Shown in pieces: positions 46,201 through 57,875 of a DNA stretch of 64,000 nt (positions are counted from its first letter, which is position 1; every line of letters starts with the position of its first letter). This DNA is from Methyloversatilis sp. GTDB lineage: Bacteria > Pseudomonadota > Gammaproteobacteria > Burkholderiales > Rhodocyclaceae. The position numbers were made by a program, and so were the translations under genes. The notes below the pieces were generated by a model. The model was not told where the DNA came from. It made no database searches and saw only the letters and a list, made by a program, of their open reading frames with translations. The stretch spans positions 1 through 64,000 of the forward strand of contig NZ_JAUYRO010000112.1 in the NCBI RefSeq assembly GCF_030696805.1, in the 5' to 3' direction.

Positions 46201-46277
46201 TCGAAGCCGACCATCACCAGCGCGACCACCGTGATCAGAGCCGGCACCACAGTGCGGGCAGACAGGCGCAATGTCAT
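43257..46277 (-). CDS. Membrane multi-PAS sensor histidine kinase
   Basis: A 1006-aa kinase. TM1 about 11-27, a periplasmic domain about 28-178, TM2 about 180-198 (ALILCWSLLLSLFLHLIWF), HAMP (about 199-252), then four PAS/PAC units (about 260-780) and a HisKA domain with H796 (VSHDLKAPLRGIDGY) and HATPase (LRNLLDNALKFS, GTGVGLALVRKAM). The C-terminal half resembles phytochrome-type kinases paired with Rcp1-like regulators. The start overlaps the lipoprotein solute-binding gene by 4 bp, suggesting that ligand binding in the periplasm is passed directly to this kinase. Confidence 0.94.
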   Translation of the reverse strand: MTLRLSARTVVPALITVVALVMVGFDHMLQRADYRLRVEQEQTQLLVERLGIEQSALDELILQNRPVQLRRAVAELALRPHLTHAYLTAPGGRIVGSLARADLGQTLPDILAADTRGGAVLLDAPRAPDNSLLVQVDASRTALTGLMALEGGHQLLVRSDLTQPFSQRLHASRVELWRHAALILCWSLLLSLFLHLIWFRRAAQLTNAARALGQGRLDTRVDLGGRDELAEIGSAFNDMAVRLQAQHAAVLDSERQFRAMFEQAGVGVARIDSRLGHFMSVNKKYSEIIGYDDADMRRLDFMRVTHPEDLPGNLALLDSLKRGEIREFSIEHRVFHKDGRVIRVALSVSPLWAPGAEPDYHLAVIQDITARHEAEQALKLERNRLSAAERIAGLGSWEYHRATGGGWWSEQMHAFFGLDPADGVPAPEQYLNLLHPDDRDLVGRVMSLLAQGATEVPIFVHRTSPDIGPVRHLRPSVQMVTDDAGGVVKYVGTLLDVTYQFEAEQALRASEERLRATLEQAPNVAVQWFDAQGRVLYWNGGSTRLYGWTPDEAIGRSVDTLMHTREEADAFRDSFAQIARSGQSIGPSEYLVRHRDGSPRWIEATLFSIPGLDKDPIMVCMDVDITARHNAEHAVEQERTHLRTLFATLPDLVWLKSPEGVYLSCNRQFERLCGRTEAELLGRTDYELFSKEEADLFRSHDEIAMRVGQNSANEEWVTMRETGERMRLQTIKTPMHDAGGKLVGVLGIARDITEFRETQDSLRELNRDLEQRVADRTQALSDAMKELESFSYAVSHDLKAPLRGIDGYSKILLEDYGDRLDEQGQRFLANIRNGTRQMHALIEDLLAYSRMERRSLEASRVDLGEVMRNVLHRRSDEIAAASVQIVGEVPSIIVRADHQGVEMVLRNLLDNALKFSRDANPAIVTLHAAVRDGRAHLSVRDNGIGFDMKYHERIFEIFQRLHRNEDFSGTGVGLALVRKAMQRMDGRVWAESVPGEGATFHLEFPA

Positions 46278-47257
46278 GGCCGCTGCCTCGTGGCCATGAC
46301 ATCTGCCGCAACGCGGCCGTCAAATAACTGTGTCCAGTCCGGTTCGGCCATTACGCGCTGACTGGCCTTCAGGTCGGCCACCAGCTGTCCGAGTGCCAGC
46401 ACGCGCGCCTCGGGCCCCGCATCGAACAGCACCACGCTGTCTTCCAGCGCCAGCAGGCGTACCTTGCCGAGTGCGCGAAGGTAGGCGACGGTATCCAGAT
46501 CGGTGCCGGCGGCCAGCGTTCGTGCCGCTTCCTGCGGCTGCGCCAGAAGCGCCAGGCGGCCATCTTCGAAGGCGCGCAACAGGGCACGTACCTGGGCCGG
46601 CCGGGCGCTCAGCGCTTCGCTGCGGACCACCAGCACGTCGACCACCTCGCCCGGCATGTCGGCGCTGTCGAGCAGCACACGATAGCCGGCCGACACGAGG
46701 CTGGACAGGACGGGCTCGAAGGTGATTACCGCATCGACTCGACCACGCATCAGCGCATTCTCGTGCTCGAACACCGGCAGCCGCGACAGCGACAGCGCAT
46801 CGCGCTGCAGCGCGCCGGCTTCGAGCAGGCGCTGCAGCATGACATCGGCCAACGCGCTGTTTTCCATGCCGATGCGCGCGCCTTTCAGTGCCGCAGCATT
46901 CGCGAAACCAGGCTGCGCGACCACCGCGTCGGCCCCTTTCGACAAGCTGAGGATGGCCACCACCTTGATATCCATGCCCGAACTTGCGAGCTCGATCGCT
47001 TCGGCCAGTGTCAGACCGGCCGCTTCAAGCAGCCCGTTGCGCAGCTGCCGCGCACTTTCGCCGCTTGATTCGAGTTCGACGACGCGCAGGTTTGCCGGAT
47101 CGATCAGGCCGCGCTCACGCGCCAGAACGAGCGGATCGTAGCCCAGCCATGGATTGAGGCCGACCCGCAACGGCAACTCGGGCGGGCCGCTGCACGCAGA
47201 AAGCGCCATACAGGCAGCCAGCAGAATGATGGATCGACACACTACGCAAAGGCGCAT
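46274..47257 (-). CDS. Lipoprotein solute-binding protein (NrtA/SsuA/ThiY-like) coupled to a sensor kinase
   Basis: A 327-aa lipoprotein: signal peptide with lipobox LSAC (Cys22; MALSACSGPP), then a periplasmic-binding fold of the nitrate/sulfonate/thiamine-precursor type (PLRVGLNPWLGYDPLVLARE, GLIDPANLRVVELESSGESA, LTLAEAIELASSGMDIKVVA, GRVDAVITFEPVLSSLVSAG). No ABC permease or ATPase gene is near. Instead its stop overlaps a kinase gene by 4 bp, and a receiver and a GGDEF-EAL gene follow. I infer a sensory binding protein feeding c-di-GMP signalling rather than transport. Confidence 0.9.
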   Translation of the reverse strand: MRLCVVCRSIILLAACMALSACSGPPELPLRVGLNPWLGYDPLVLARERGLIDPANLRVVELESSGESARQLRNGLLEAAGLTLAEAIELASSGMDIKVVAILSLSKGADAVVAQPGFANAAALKGARIGMENSALADVMLQRLLEAGALQRDALSLSRLPVFEHENALMRGRVDAVITFEPVLSSLVSAGYRVLLDSADMPGEVVDVLVVRSEALSARPAQVRALLRAFEDGRLALLAQPQEAARTLAAGTDLDTVAYLRALGKVRLLALEDSVVLFDAGPEARVLALGQLVADLKASQRVMAEPDWTQLFDGRVAADVMATRQRP

Positions 47258-47357
47258 TTCGGATCGGACAGTTCGCTGGCTGTGAGGAGGAAGGTGATTT
47301 TTACAAATTCTTACCTTGGACAGCTCACAGTGTGCCGCGTTTCCCCAAAGTTGCCAC

Positions 47358-50628
<3,271 letters not shown>

Positions 50629-50645
<17 letters not shown>

Positions 50646-51750
50646 GGCGCTGCGCGATGTCGATGAAATTGTCGTAACGGGTGATGAAGGCATCCACCAC
50701 ATCCGGATCGAAGTGGACGCCGCGACCGGCGATGATTTCGCGCTTCACCTGGTCGGCCGGGAAGGACGCCTTGTACACGCGACAGGTGCTCAGGGCATCG
50801 AACACGTCGGCGAGCGCCATCAGGCGGGCAGACACCGGAATGGCATCGCCGGCCAGCGCGTCCGGATAACCGCTGCCGTCCCAGTGTTCGTGATGCCAGC
50901 GCGCGATTTCCTTGGCCAGTGACAGGAAGCCGACCTGTTCGTCGCCACCTGACCCGGTGCTTTCACGCTCGGCCCGCTCTATTGCCTGCGCGCCCAGCAG
51001 GGCGTGGGTTTTCATCACCGTCCATTCGTCCGGATCCAGCTTGCCGCGCTTGTGCAGGATGTGGTCCGGAATGCCGACCTTGCCGATGTCATGCAGCGGC
51101 GCCGAACGCGCCAGCAGATTGATGTAGGCCGGGGTCAGCGTGGGGGCGAAGCGCGGATGCGTGGCGAGCTGTTCGGCCAGCACGCGCACGTAGATCTGCG
51201 TGCGCAGGATGTGCGCACCGGTTTCCTGGTCGCGTGTTTCCGCCAGTTCGGCCAGCGCACGGATGCTGACCGCCTGGATGCGGTCGTTTTCCGTCATGCG
51301 CCGCGCCACCTCCTGCTCCAGCCAGGTGTTCTGGTCACGCAGCACGTCGCGCGCCAGCTTCGCCTGGAGCTGGGTGCGCACACGCGCCAGCACGACCAGC
51401 GGCTTGAGCGGCTTGGCGATGTAGTCGACCGCCCCGCGCGCCAGCCCGGCTTCCTCGTCGCCCGCGCCGGCAAGCGCCGTGACGAAAATGACCGGGATAT
51501 CACGCGTTGCCGGGTCGGCTCGCAGCGCATCGAGCACGGCATAGCCATCCATGCCCGGCATCATGACGTCGAGCAGGATCAGGGACGGCGCGTCAGCATC
51601 CTGCGCAAGACGCAGCGCCGAGCGACCGTTGTTCGCCGCCTTCACGCGATACCCCGCGGCACGCAGAAGGCCATCCAGCACTTCGAGGTTTTCCGGCATG
51701 TCGTCGACGATCAGGATAGTCGTCGCGCCCGGCGCACCTGTTTCGCTCAT
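50629..51750 (-). CDS. RpfG-type response regulator, c-di-GMP phosphodiesterase (REC-HD-GYP)
   Basis: A 373-aa protein. The receiver (1-125) has D61 ([13 protein letters not shown]) and the lysine in YIAKPL; a helical linker leads to an HD-GYP domain (about 165-365) with HD at 220-221 ([13 protein letters not shown]), [18 protein letters not shown] and GYP at 294-296. All metal ligands appear intact, so it should hydrolyse c-di-GMP. Its 3' end overlaps the hybrid kinase start. It is divergent from the PEP-CTERM gene, with a 361-bp control region between. Confidence 0.95.
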
Positions 51751-52111
51751 GTGACACGTAATGATTTGACAGGTTGCCTAGCTTGCACCGCGACTGTGCG
51801 GGTATGCAACTCGAAATCCGCGGGCAGCAGGCAGTTTTCGATTTTTACTGGGACCGGTTGCCGACCGGGCTCGCGTAGAAGCCCCCCGCTCTGACAGGGT
51901 CGATTGCGGCAAGGGTGTCGGCATGCTTTACAGCGGGTGGGCTGGCTGACCGCATTACAAATTTCCTTGCACGCAAAGCATTGAAAACCAAGGTAGGCCT
52001 TCGCGCCTGGCGCACATTTTGCTGCAGGGCAGCCAGCACCCGCTGACACCCGGCCGGAGCGCACAAGCCAGGTTTCGCCTCACGCATCGATCAAGCAAAA
52101 GGAGCTTTCCA
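51751..52111. other. Divergent control region upstream of the HD-GYP and PEP-CTERM genes
   Basis: 361 bp without a supported gene. The right part contains the sigma-54-like promoter at 52008-52023 and a strong AAAGGAG ribosome site at 52098-52104 for the PEP-CTERM gene. The left part must contain the HD-GYP promoter. Confidence 0.5.
52008..52023 (+). promoter_or_regulatory. Sigma-54-like promoter of the PEP-CTERM gene
   Basis: TGGCGCA-CATT-TTGCT has the invariant GG-N10-GC spacing (GG 52009-52010, GC 52021-52022) and TTGCT at -12. Transcription would start near 52034, about 78 nt before the ATG. RpoN with PrsK/PrsR is the known control of PEP-CTERM genes in Zoogloea and relatives, which supports the call. 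Confidence 0.6.
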
Positions 52112-53113
52112 ATGGCATCCCGACGTCCATCCCTGCACATGACCGGCTTGTTGATCGCGCTGGCAGCCCTCCCGCTTTCGGCCGGCGCCGCAACGCTGGT
52201 TCAGCGTGGCCCCGACTCGGCGCCCGGCACGGTCCAGACGGTGCTCGGCACGGGTCTGCAGTCGCTCAATCTCGATGGCACACCATTCGTGTCTGCCCGC
52301 GGCGTCTCCATCGTGTCGAAGTCCCAGGCCAATGACGGCGACGGTGTCATCCGCGTATTCAGCGAAATCGATTCGCGCGGTGTGTCGGGCATTCCGGATG
52401 CCCTGATCGGCAATGCCTTCGGTCAGGTACAGGCCACCGCGGCCGTGGTCGGCGAGGGGGATGGCGGAGCGGTCGATGTGACCTTCGTGTTCAACTTCGA
52501 TGGCGCCTTTCACACCTACAGCGGCAATGTGTTCCACCTGCTGGGGGCGACGCTGACCGTCGCCCTGCCCTCTTCGACGGTGGCATTCACCAATGTCGAA
52601 TACGCCGCAGCGATGGATTTCCGCACCGACCTGCTCGATGCCGAGGCGGTCAACGTGTCCGGCAGCACCGTCAAGCGCTACTTCGAGCCGGGCTTCGTGC
52701 AGGTCGTCGAGGATTTCGACGGCGCAAGCTATACGGTCGACAGTCAGGAGATGGCGGACGTCGCCGGCGAACTGCGGCTCACGATGAGCCTCCTTCCGGG
52801 TCAGAGCTTCCAGCTGATCGCCAATCTGTTTACCCAGGTGTCACCCGAGCCGCTGATTCCGGTCAGCGGCGCGCTCGATTACAGCCAGTCGTGGGGCGCA
52901 GTGGATGGCTTCAATACCGGCACGCTGAGCATCCTGCTGCCGCAGGGGTATGCCCTGTCCGGCGATGCCGGACTGCTGACCAACCCTGCCGTCGCGGCGC
53001 CGATCCCGGAGCCGGGAACCTGGGCGATGCTGCTGGCGGGTCTGATGACGCTGTGGGGTACGGGTGCGTGGCGCACACGGTCACGGCGAGCTTCATGCCC
53101 GGACCCGCGCTGA
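52112..53113 (+). CDS. PEP-CTERM sorting domain-containing exported protein
   Basis: A 333-aa secreted protein. ATG 52112 follows AAAGGAG; the signal peptide spans about 1-27 (GLLIALAALPLSAGAATL). The middle is beta-rich and acidic (FNFDGAFHTYSGNVFHLLGA), without known enzymatic motifs. The C-terminus has the PEP-CTERM tripartite signal: P299-E300-P301 (IPEPGTWAMLLAGL), a hydrophobic stretch and a basic end (WRTRSRR), so the protein should be sorted by an exosortase to the cell surface or matrix. The exosortase gene is not in the window. In floc-forming Rhodocyclales such proteins help build flocs; the role here is inferred. Confidence 0.93.
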   Translation: MASRRPSLHMTGLLIALAALPLSAGAATLVQRGPDSAPGTVQTVLGTGLQSLNLDGTPFVSARGVSIVSKSQANDGDGVIRVFSEIDSRGVSGIPDALIGNAFGQVQATAAVVGEGDGGAVDVTFVFNFDGAFHTYSGNVFHLLGATLTVALPSSTVAFTNVEYAAAMDFRTDLLDAEAVNVSGSTVKRYFEPGFVQVVEDFDGASYTVDSQEMADVAGELRLTMSLLPGQSFQLIANLFTQVSPEPLIPVSGALDYSQSWGAVDGFNTGTLSILLPQGYALSGDAGLLTNPAVAAPIPEPGTWAMLLAGLMTLWGTGAWRTRSRRASCPDPR

Positions 53114-53283
53114 ACCGGGAGCGGCGCGCACAGGCCGTTTTTCACTTGCGCAGCGATCGACACCGGAATCTTTCGTAGGGCATCGCGGCATCCATCGCCG
53201 CAGCTGACAGGCCGTACGCGCTGCCCACGCCGAACCGGTCAGCCCGGCCCGGCGCTCCGCGGCTCACCGCCGCCGCCGCGCGC

Positions 53284-54066
53284 TCAGTGCGCCGTCCAGC
53301 CGCCATCCACCGGCAGGACAGCGCCGGTGATCGAGGCGGCATCGTCGCTGCACAGGAAGCACGTCAGCGCAGCCACCTGCTCGACCGTCACGAACTTCCT
53401 GGTCGGCTGTGCGGCCAGCAGCACGTCGCGAACGACGGCCTCGGCCGTGATGCCGCGTGCCCTGGCGGTGTCCGGGATCTGTGCATCGATCAGAGCGGTC
53501 CGCACGTAGCCCGGGGCGACTGCGTTGACGGTGATACCCGCTTCGGCCACTTCGAGCGCCACCGACTTGGTGAGCCCGGCCACGCCGTGCTTCGCAGCGA
53601 CATAGGCCGACTTGAACGGACTGGCCACCAGCGCGTGGGCGGAGGCGATATTGACGATGCGGCCGAAGCCCCGACTCTTCATGGCCGGTAGCGCAAGCCG
53701 CGTGGTGTGGAAGACGGCCGTCAGGTTGATCGCGAGGATGGCATCCCACTGTTCGACCGGAAATTCGTCCACCGGCGCCACATGCTGGATGCCCGCATTG
53801 TTGATCAGCAGGTCGACGCAGCCGAACTCCGCCAGCGCCGCGGCCATCATGGCCTCGATCGCTTCGGGCCGGCGCATGTCGGCACCGTCGTAGCGCACCT
53901 GCACGCCGTAGCGTTCGGCGAATTCGTCCTTCAGACGGGCCATGGCGGCCGGATCGCCGAAGCCATGGAGGATCACGTTGGCGCCCTGCGCGGCGAGGCC
54001 GTGAGCGATGCCCAGGCCGATGCCCGAAGTGGAGCCGGTCACGAGTGCAGTCTTGTCCTTAAGCAT
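53284..54066 (-). CDS. bdhA: 3-hydroxybutyrate dehydrogenase
   Basis: NAD-dependent short-chain dehydrogenase interconverting 3-hydroxybutyrate and acetoacetate, 260 aa, part of polyhydroxybutyrate breakdown. TGSTSGIGLGIA (10-21) binds NAD; NNAG is at 89-92; the catalytic triad is S142-Y155-K159 (NIASAHALVASPFKSAYVAAK region). HVAPVDEFPVEQWDAILAIN and the ending ITGAVLPVDGGWTAH are characteristic of BdhA rather than a generic SDR. It is a single-gene unit; the genome presumably makes PHB. Confidence 0.94.
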   Translation of the reverse strand: MLKDKTALVTGSTSGIGLGIAHGLAAQGANVILHGFGDPAAMARLKDEFAERYGVQVRYDGADMRRPEAIEAMMAAALAEFGCVDLLINNAGIQHVAPVDEFPVEQWDAILAINLTAVFHTTRLALPAMKSRGFGRIVNIASAHALVASPFKSAYVAAKHGVAGLTKSVALEVAEAGITVNAVAPGYVRTALIDAQIPDTARARGITAEAVVRDVLLAAQPTRKFVTVEQVAALTCFLCSDDAASITGAVLPVDGGWTAH

Positions 54067-54704
54067 GGTGCGATGTCCCGGTGGGGTGAAAGAAACGTGC
54101 GCCGGTCAGGCGGCACTTGAAGCTACGCTCGCGCGTGCTTTCGGGTTGTAGCAGCATCCTGGCGGTATGCCAGTGCCGTCATTTTGATGTGCGCTTACTT
54201 TTTCCTTGCATGCGATGGGTTCGCCGACGGCGGCGCAGCATCTCCGGGCGATCCGGCGCACGGTAAGGCGCCAGGCAAGCAGTCATCGTTACCCACGCTT
54301 CCCTTCCTGATCGGCAGGCAGCCATGCCGACGCCCCATCAGTGCCGATTCCTTTCAGCCCGAACTCAGCCACGATCTGCTCGGCAGGATGGTGAGAAACC
54401 GGGCCCTTGTTTCCGGCCTTCGGCATTGAGGCGGACTCCCCCCTGAATCGTCTTACTACTTTTCCGGATTTTCCTGCACGCCCCGGAGCATCACCGCCGA
54501 TGGTCTGTACCGCCCCGCCTAGCCGCTCGGCTGCACCTGCGAAGCCCCTTCCTTGGCGGCGACCCAGAAGTCGCGCACATGTCGGTCGTTGAGCATGATC
54601 GCTTACATCGAAAAAAACGAAGTTTATATCCGCCTGAAGTTGATTTGTTCGAACTACACTTCTCGTGAGACTGCTACCTGATCAGTCATCGGGGTAATTT
54701 AATT
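54067..54704. other. Intergenic region at the left border of the accessory stretch
   Basis: 638 bp with no supported gene. The last ~120 bp are AT-rich (for example AAAAAAACGAAGTTTATATC near 54610) and are a good place for the promoter of the membrane-protein gene at 54705. The composition shift here marks the transition from core genes to the accessory segment. Confidence 0.5.
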
Positions 54705-55118
54705 ATGCTCTACGCAATCAGCTGGTTTGTCATGTTCTGCCTGTTGGCATTTTGGTCACTGGGCGTCTGGGCGTTTCACGCCGCCACCGTCTGGGCGGTT
54801 TCCAGTGCCGGCGCGCTGACGGGCGCTGGATCGCGAGTCGAGGGCCTTCGTCAGCCGGATTGGTTGGCGCCCTGGGTGCCGCCGGATATCGTGCAGGCGA
54901 TGACGTCGCTGCTTTCTGGCGTAGCGTCAGCCGTGCAAGGTCTGCTACAGGCGGCGCCATCGCTGGCTGATGGTCTGAGCGTAGCCGCCTGGGTGATCTG
55001 GGGCGTCGGCAGCGCACTGCTTGTCCTGCTGGGCGTGGGCCTTCACCTGCTCGTTGCGATGTGGCGCCGACGGAGTGGCGGCTCCGGTCCCCAGCCACGC
55101 CCGCCCGTGACTGCTTGA
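54705..55118 (+). CDS. Hypothetical membrane protein (137 aa)
   Basis: A 137-aa protein with an N-terminal membrane segment (about 5-33, ISWFVMFCLLAFWSLGVWAF) and a C-terminal one (about 92-118, VAAWVIWGVGSALLVLLGVG), with an Ala/Ser/Gly-rich amphipathic middle and a basic tail MWRRRSGGSGPQPRPP. No family is recognised. The ribosome site (GGGGTAA) is modest. It leads a same-strand group with the cation antiporter and exoD. Confidence 0.6.
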   Translation: MLYAISWFVMFCLLAFWSLGVWAFHAATVWAVSSAGALTGAGSRVEGLRQPDWLAPWVPPDIVQAMTSLLSGVASAVQGLLQAAPSLADGLSVAAWVIWGVGSALLVLLGVGLHLLVAMWRRRSGGSGPQPRPPVTA

Positions 55119-55335
55119 TGGGTTTGGCTTTCTTCGACAGGCGCGACGCCATGCGTCCATGCAGATCGGAGCCTCTGACGGCTCGGGTCAGGGCAGCGCC
55201 AGGCCGTGCGACTGCGCCGAGCGCAACGTCTTCGGGGTCTGTACGGGGAACTGAAGCGCAGGCCTTGCGCTGTGCGGGCCATGTGACGTTACAGCCCGAG
55301 GTGGGCGAATTTTGTTTTGGCTACGGTGCTTAATC

Positions 55336-56421
55336 ATGAACATGCTCATTTTTCTCGGCGGCCTGATGCTGCTGGTCATCGGCGCCAACGTGCTCGTGCG
55401 CGGCGCGTCCAAGTTGGCCCTGTCGTTCGGCATCAGTCCGCTCGTCGTCGGACTCACCATCGTGGCCTTCGGCACCAGCGCGCCCGAGGTCGCGGTGAGT
55501 GTCGGTGCCGTGCTCGATGGCAAAACCGACATTGCCATCGGCAACGTGGTGGGCAGCAATATCTTCAATGTACTGTTCATCCTCGGCATCAGTGCGCTGA
55601 TCGCGCCACTGGTGGTCAACATCCAGCTGATCCGTCAGGAAGTGCCGATCATGATCGGCGCGAGCCTGCTGCTTCTTGCGCTCGGGTTGGACGGCCGACT
55701 GTCGTTTTTCGACGGTGGCGTTCTTTTCGTGCTGCTCGTGTCGTACACGCTGTTCCTTGTCGTGCAGTCAAGGCGCGAAACACAGGCCGCCCAGGATGAG
55801 TACGCCCAAGAGATCAAGCCGGCGGAAGCGGGGGCTTGGGACGACCGGCTACCTGCACAGCTGCTGCTGATCGGAGCCGGCCTGGCGGCGCTGGTGTTCG
55901 GATCCGAGTACCTCGTGCAGGCCTCGGTGAACTTCGCCAAGGCGATGGGGGTAAGCGACTTGGTCATTGGCCTGACCATCGTCGCCGCCGGAACCAGCAT
56001 GCCCGAGGTGGCCACCAGCATCACCGCGGCCATCAAGGGCGAGCGTGACATTGCGGTGGGCAATGTGGTCGGCAGCAATACCTTCAATATCCTCGGCTGC
56101 CTGGGCCTGTCGGGCCTGGTGTCGGGTGACCTTGGCTTGGCCATGGCGTCGTCGCTGCTGGCCTTCGACATCTGGGTCATGCTGGCCGTGGCGCTCGCTT
56201 GCCTTCCGGTCTTCATCACCGGCCGCGAGATCGCTCGCTGGGAAGGCGGCGTCTTCCTGGGCTACTACGTCGCCTACGTGGCCTACCTGGTCCTCGCCGC
56301 GCAGCAGCATGCCGCGCTGCAGGCGTTTTCGGGCGTCATGCTCGGCTTCTTCATTCCTCTGACGGTGGTTACGCTGGTAGTGGTGATGATCCGCCGTCCG
56401 GCGGCATCCAGTGCGCCGTGA
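55336..56421 (+). CDS. Calcium/sodium:proton antiporter-like membrane protein (CaCA family, YrbG-like)
   Basis: A 361-aa inner-membrane cation antiporter with about ten helices. It contains both family alpha-repeats: GTSAPEVAVSVGAVLDGKTD with IAIGNVVGSNIFNVLFILG, and GTSMPEVATSITAAIKGERD with IAVGNVVGSNTFNILGCLG; the acidic residues of GTSxPE are the ion ligands. An acidic loop (about 145-170) divides the halves. ATG 55336 was chosen; ATG 55342 is an alternative. Substrate may be Ca2+, Na+ or K+ and is not decided by sequence. Confidence 0.92.
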   Translation: MNMLIFLGGLMLLVIGANVLVRGASKLALSFGISPLVVGLTIVAFGTSAPEVAVSVGAVLDGKTDIAIGNVVGSNIFNVLFILGISALIAPLVVNIQLIRQEVPIMIGASLLLLALGLDGRLSFFDGGVLFVLLVSYTLFLVVQSRRETQAAQDEYAQEIKPAEAGAWDDRLPAQLLLIGAGLAALVFGSEYLVQASVNFAKAMGVSDLVIGLTIVAAGTSMPEVATSITAAIKGERDIAVGNVVGSNTFNILGCLGLSGLVSGDLGLAMASSLLAFDIWVMLAVALACLPVFITGREIARWEGGVFLGYYVAYVAYLVLAAQQHAALQAFSGVMLGFFIPLTVVTLVVVMIRRPAASSAP

Positions 56422-56635
56422 GTGAGTCGATGAGCACTCAGGACAATATGCTCGGTCCCCGCCGTGCCCTGCAGGTCGACGTTTTGGAGGGGCATCAATC
56501 GCGACGCGGCGTCTGCGCGACCCGGTGCGCGCGCAACCCGACGCTGACGGAGTGCTTCGGCCTTTTCGCCGAAGCCATTCGTGCGGTGGTGCCGCTGTGG
56601 AAGACGCGCTGGCGCCGTGCTGACGTGGAGGCAAC

Positions 56636-57241
56636 ATGACGGAATCTATCGTGCAACGATTGCGCGAAACAGCCGCGACCCTGCCTGCCGACAGGGTGTC
56701 GATGCAAACCCTGGCGCAAGCCCACGGGCCTTCCGCACACGGCACCTGGCTGCTGCTGATGGCGGTGCCGTGTCTGCTGCCCGTGCCGGGCGTCGGCACG
56801 GTGCTCGGCCTCGGGATGGTCGCGCTGGCGACCGCGATGTGGCAGGGTCAGTCGTCTTCATGCCTCCCTCAGCGGGTGGCCGAACTTGAGCTCTCACGCC
56901 ACTGGGCGCAGCGGGTGCTGGGGATGCTTGCATCTGCCTACAGCGTGGCCGGACGCTTCGCAAAGGCCCGGCTGAGCCATCTTGCATCGGTGGAAAGACG
57001 GTCATCGACCGCCGCCGCCATTGGGCTGATGGCTCTCATCGTCGTGCTGCCAATCCCCTTCGGCAACGTACTCCCTGCGCTTACGCTGATGCTCATCGGG
57101 CTGGGGCTGGTGTTTCGCGATGGTGTGGCAGTTGTGCTGGGGCTGGCTATGGCGGGACTGGCGCTATGCGTCACCCTGGGCGCCATACTTTTGGGACTGT
57201 CATGGGGGAGTGAGCGACTGCCGGGCTGGCTTTTCGCTTGA
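56636..57241 (+). CDS. ExoD-like exopolysaccharide synthesis protein
   Basis: A 201-aa membrane protein of the ExoD family. HGTWLLLMAVPCLLPVPGVG, TVLGLGMVALATAMWQGQ, and the C-terminal helices IGLMALIVVLPIPFGNVLPA and LTLMLIGLGLVFRDGVAVVL are typical. GGAGGC lies 4 bp before the ATG. ExoD affects exopolysaccharide amount and alkali tolerance in rhizobia. It forms a same-strand group with the antiporter and the decayed DUF2062 gene. Confidence 0.9.
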   Translation: MTESIVQRLRETAATLPADRVSMQTLAQAHGPSAHGTWLLLMAVPCLLPVPGVGTVLGLGMVALATAMWQGQSSSCLPQRVAELELSRHWAQRVLGMLASAYSVAGRFAKARLSHLASVERRSSTAAAIGLMALIVVLPIPFGNVLPALTLMLIGLGLVFRDGVAVVLGLAMAGLALCVTLGAILLGLSWGSERLPGWLFA

Positions 57242-57262
57242 ACAGACCTTGCAAATCATCCA

Positions 57263-57821
57263 GTGACCCGCAAGATCTTTCGTATGCTGTCCATCGTCGC
57301 GCGGAACGGCTTCGTCGCTGGTTGCCCACCGCACAGACGATGGAACAAACGCGAAGCTCCGTCTCGCGCGGCCACTACCTGCGTGAAAACCCCTGCATGT
57401 GGGTGCTGCACCGGCGCAGTGTGGCCTCGGGGCGTAGCGTTGGGCGTCGGCATCGGCGTGTTTCCGCTGCCACAGCAAATACCAGCCATCATGCTGCGAC
57501 TGTGGCGCTGCGGGCCAATGTGGTGGCAGCCGCTCTGTGCCACCGGACTGACCAACCCCTTCACCATGGCGCCGATCTGGGGCCTGTCCGCCCACGTGGG
57601 CGCCTATGTCGTGCAGCAAAAGGTTACGACGACGCCTTCGCCGGCCATGGCCCGCTGCCTTTTGGAGGCAGGTGACGTCCTGGGGTCCAGCCCTGCTGGT
57701 GGGTTTTCCCATCGCCGGCGCCGTGCCGGGGCTGTGAGCCTACGCCTTTGTGTGCTGGGGCTGGGCCGTGCTCATCAAACAAGAACGGCGGCGGCGCCCG
57801 CGGCGTGCTAACGGGGGCTGA
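57263..57821 (+). pseudogene. Decayed DUF2062 membrane-protein gene
   Basis: Pieces of one DUF2062 protein lie in three frames. The start MTRKIFRMLSIVA (from 57263) is in one frame. ERLRRWLPTAQTMEQ and ENPCMWVLHRRSVASG (57304-57430) are in a second. GVALGVGIGVFPLPQQIPAI and TGLTNPFTMAPIWGLSAHVG return to the first, with the shift at a GGGG run near 57428-57431. WGPALLVGFPIAGAVPGL then stop (57735-57737) and AYAFVCWGWAVLIKQERRRR are in the third. At least three shifts and one stop make a pseudogene certain if the sequence is right. Confidence 0.8.
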
Positions 57822-57875
57822 GGAAAGCCAGCGCGCAGCAACGCCCGCAGGCCCCGCAACGGTTGCTGTCATCGA

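Noticed and set aside
56430-56639. A 69-aa open frame between the antiporter and exoD, overlapping exoD by ATGA
   Set aside because: No ribosome site, no recognisable fold and Arg/Cys-rich shadow-like composition; the overlap alone is not enough.
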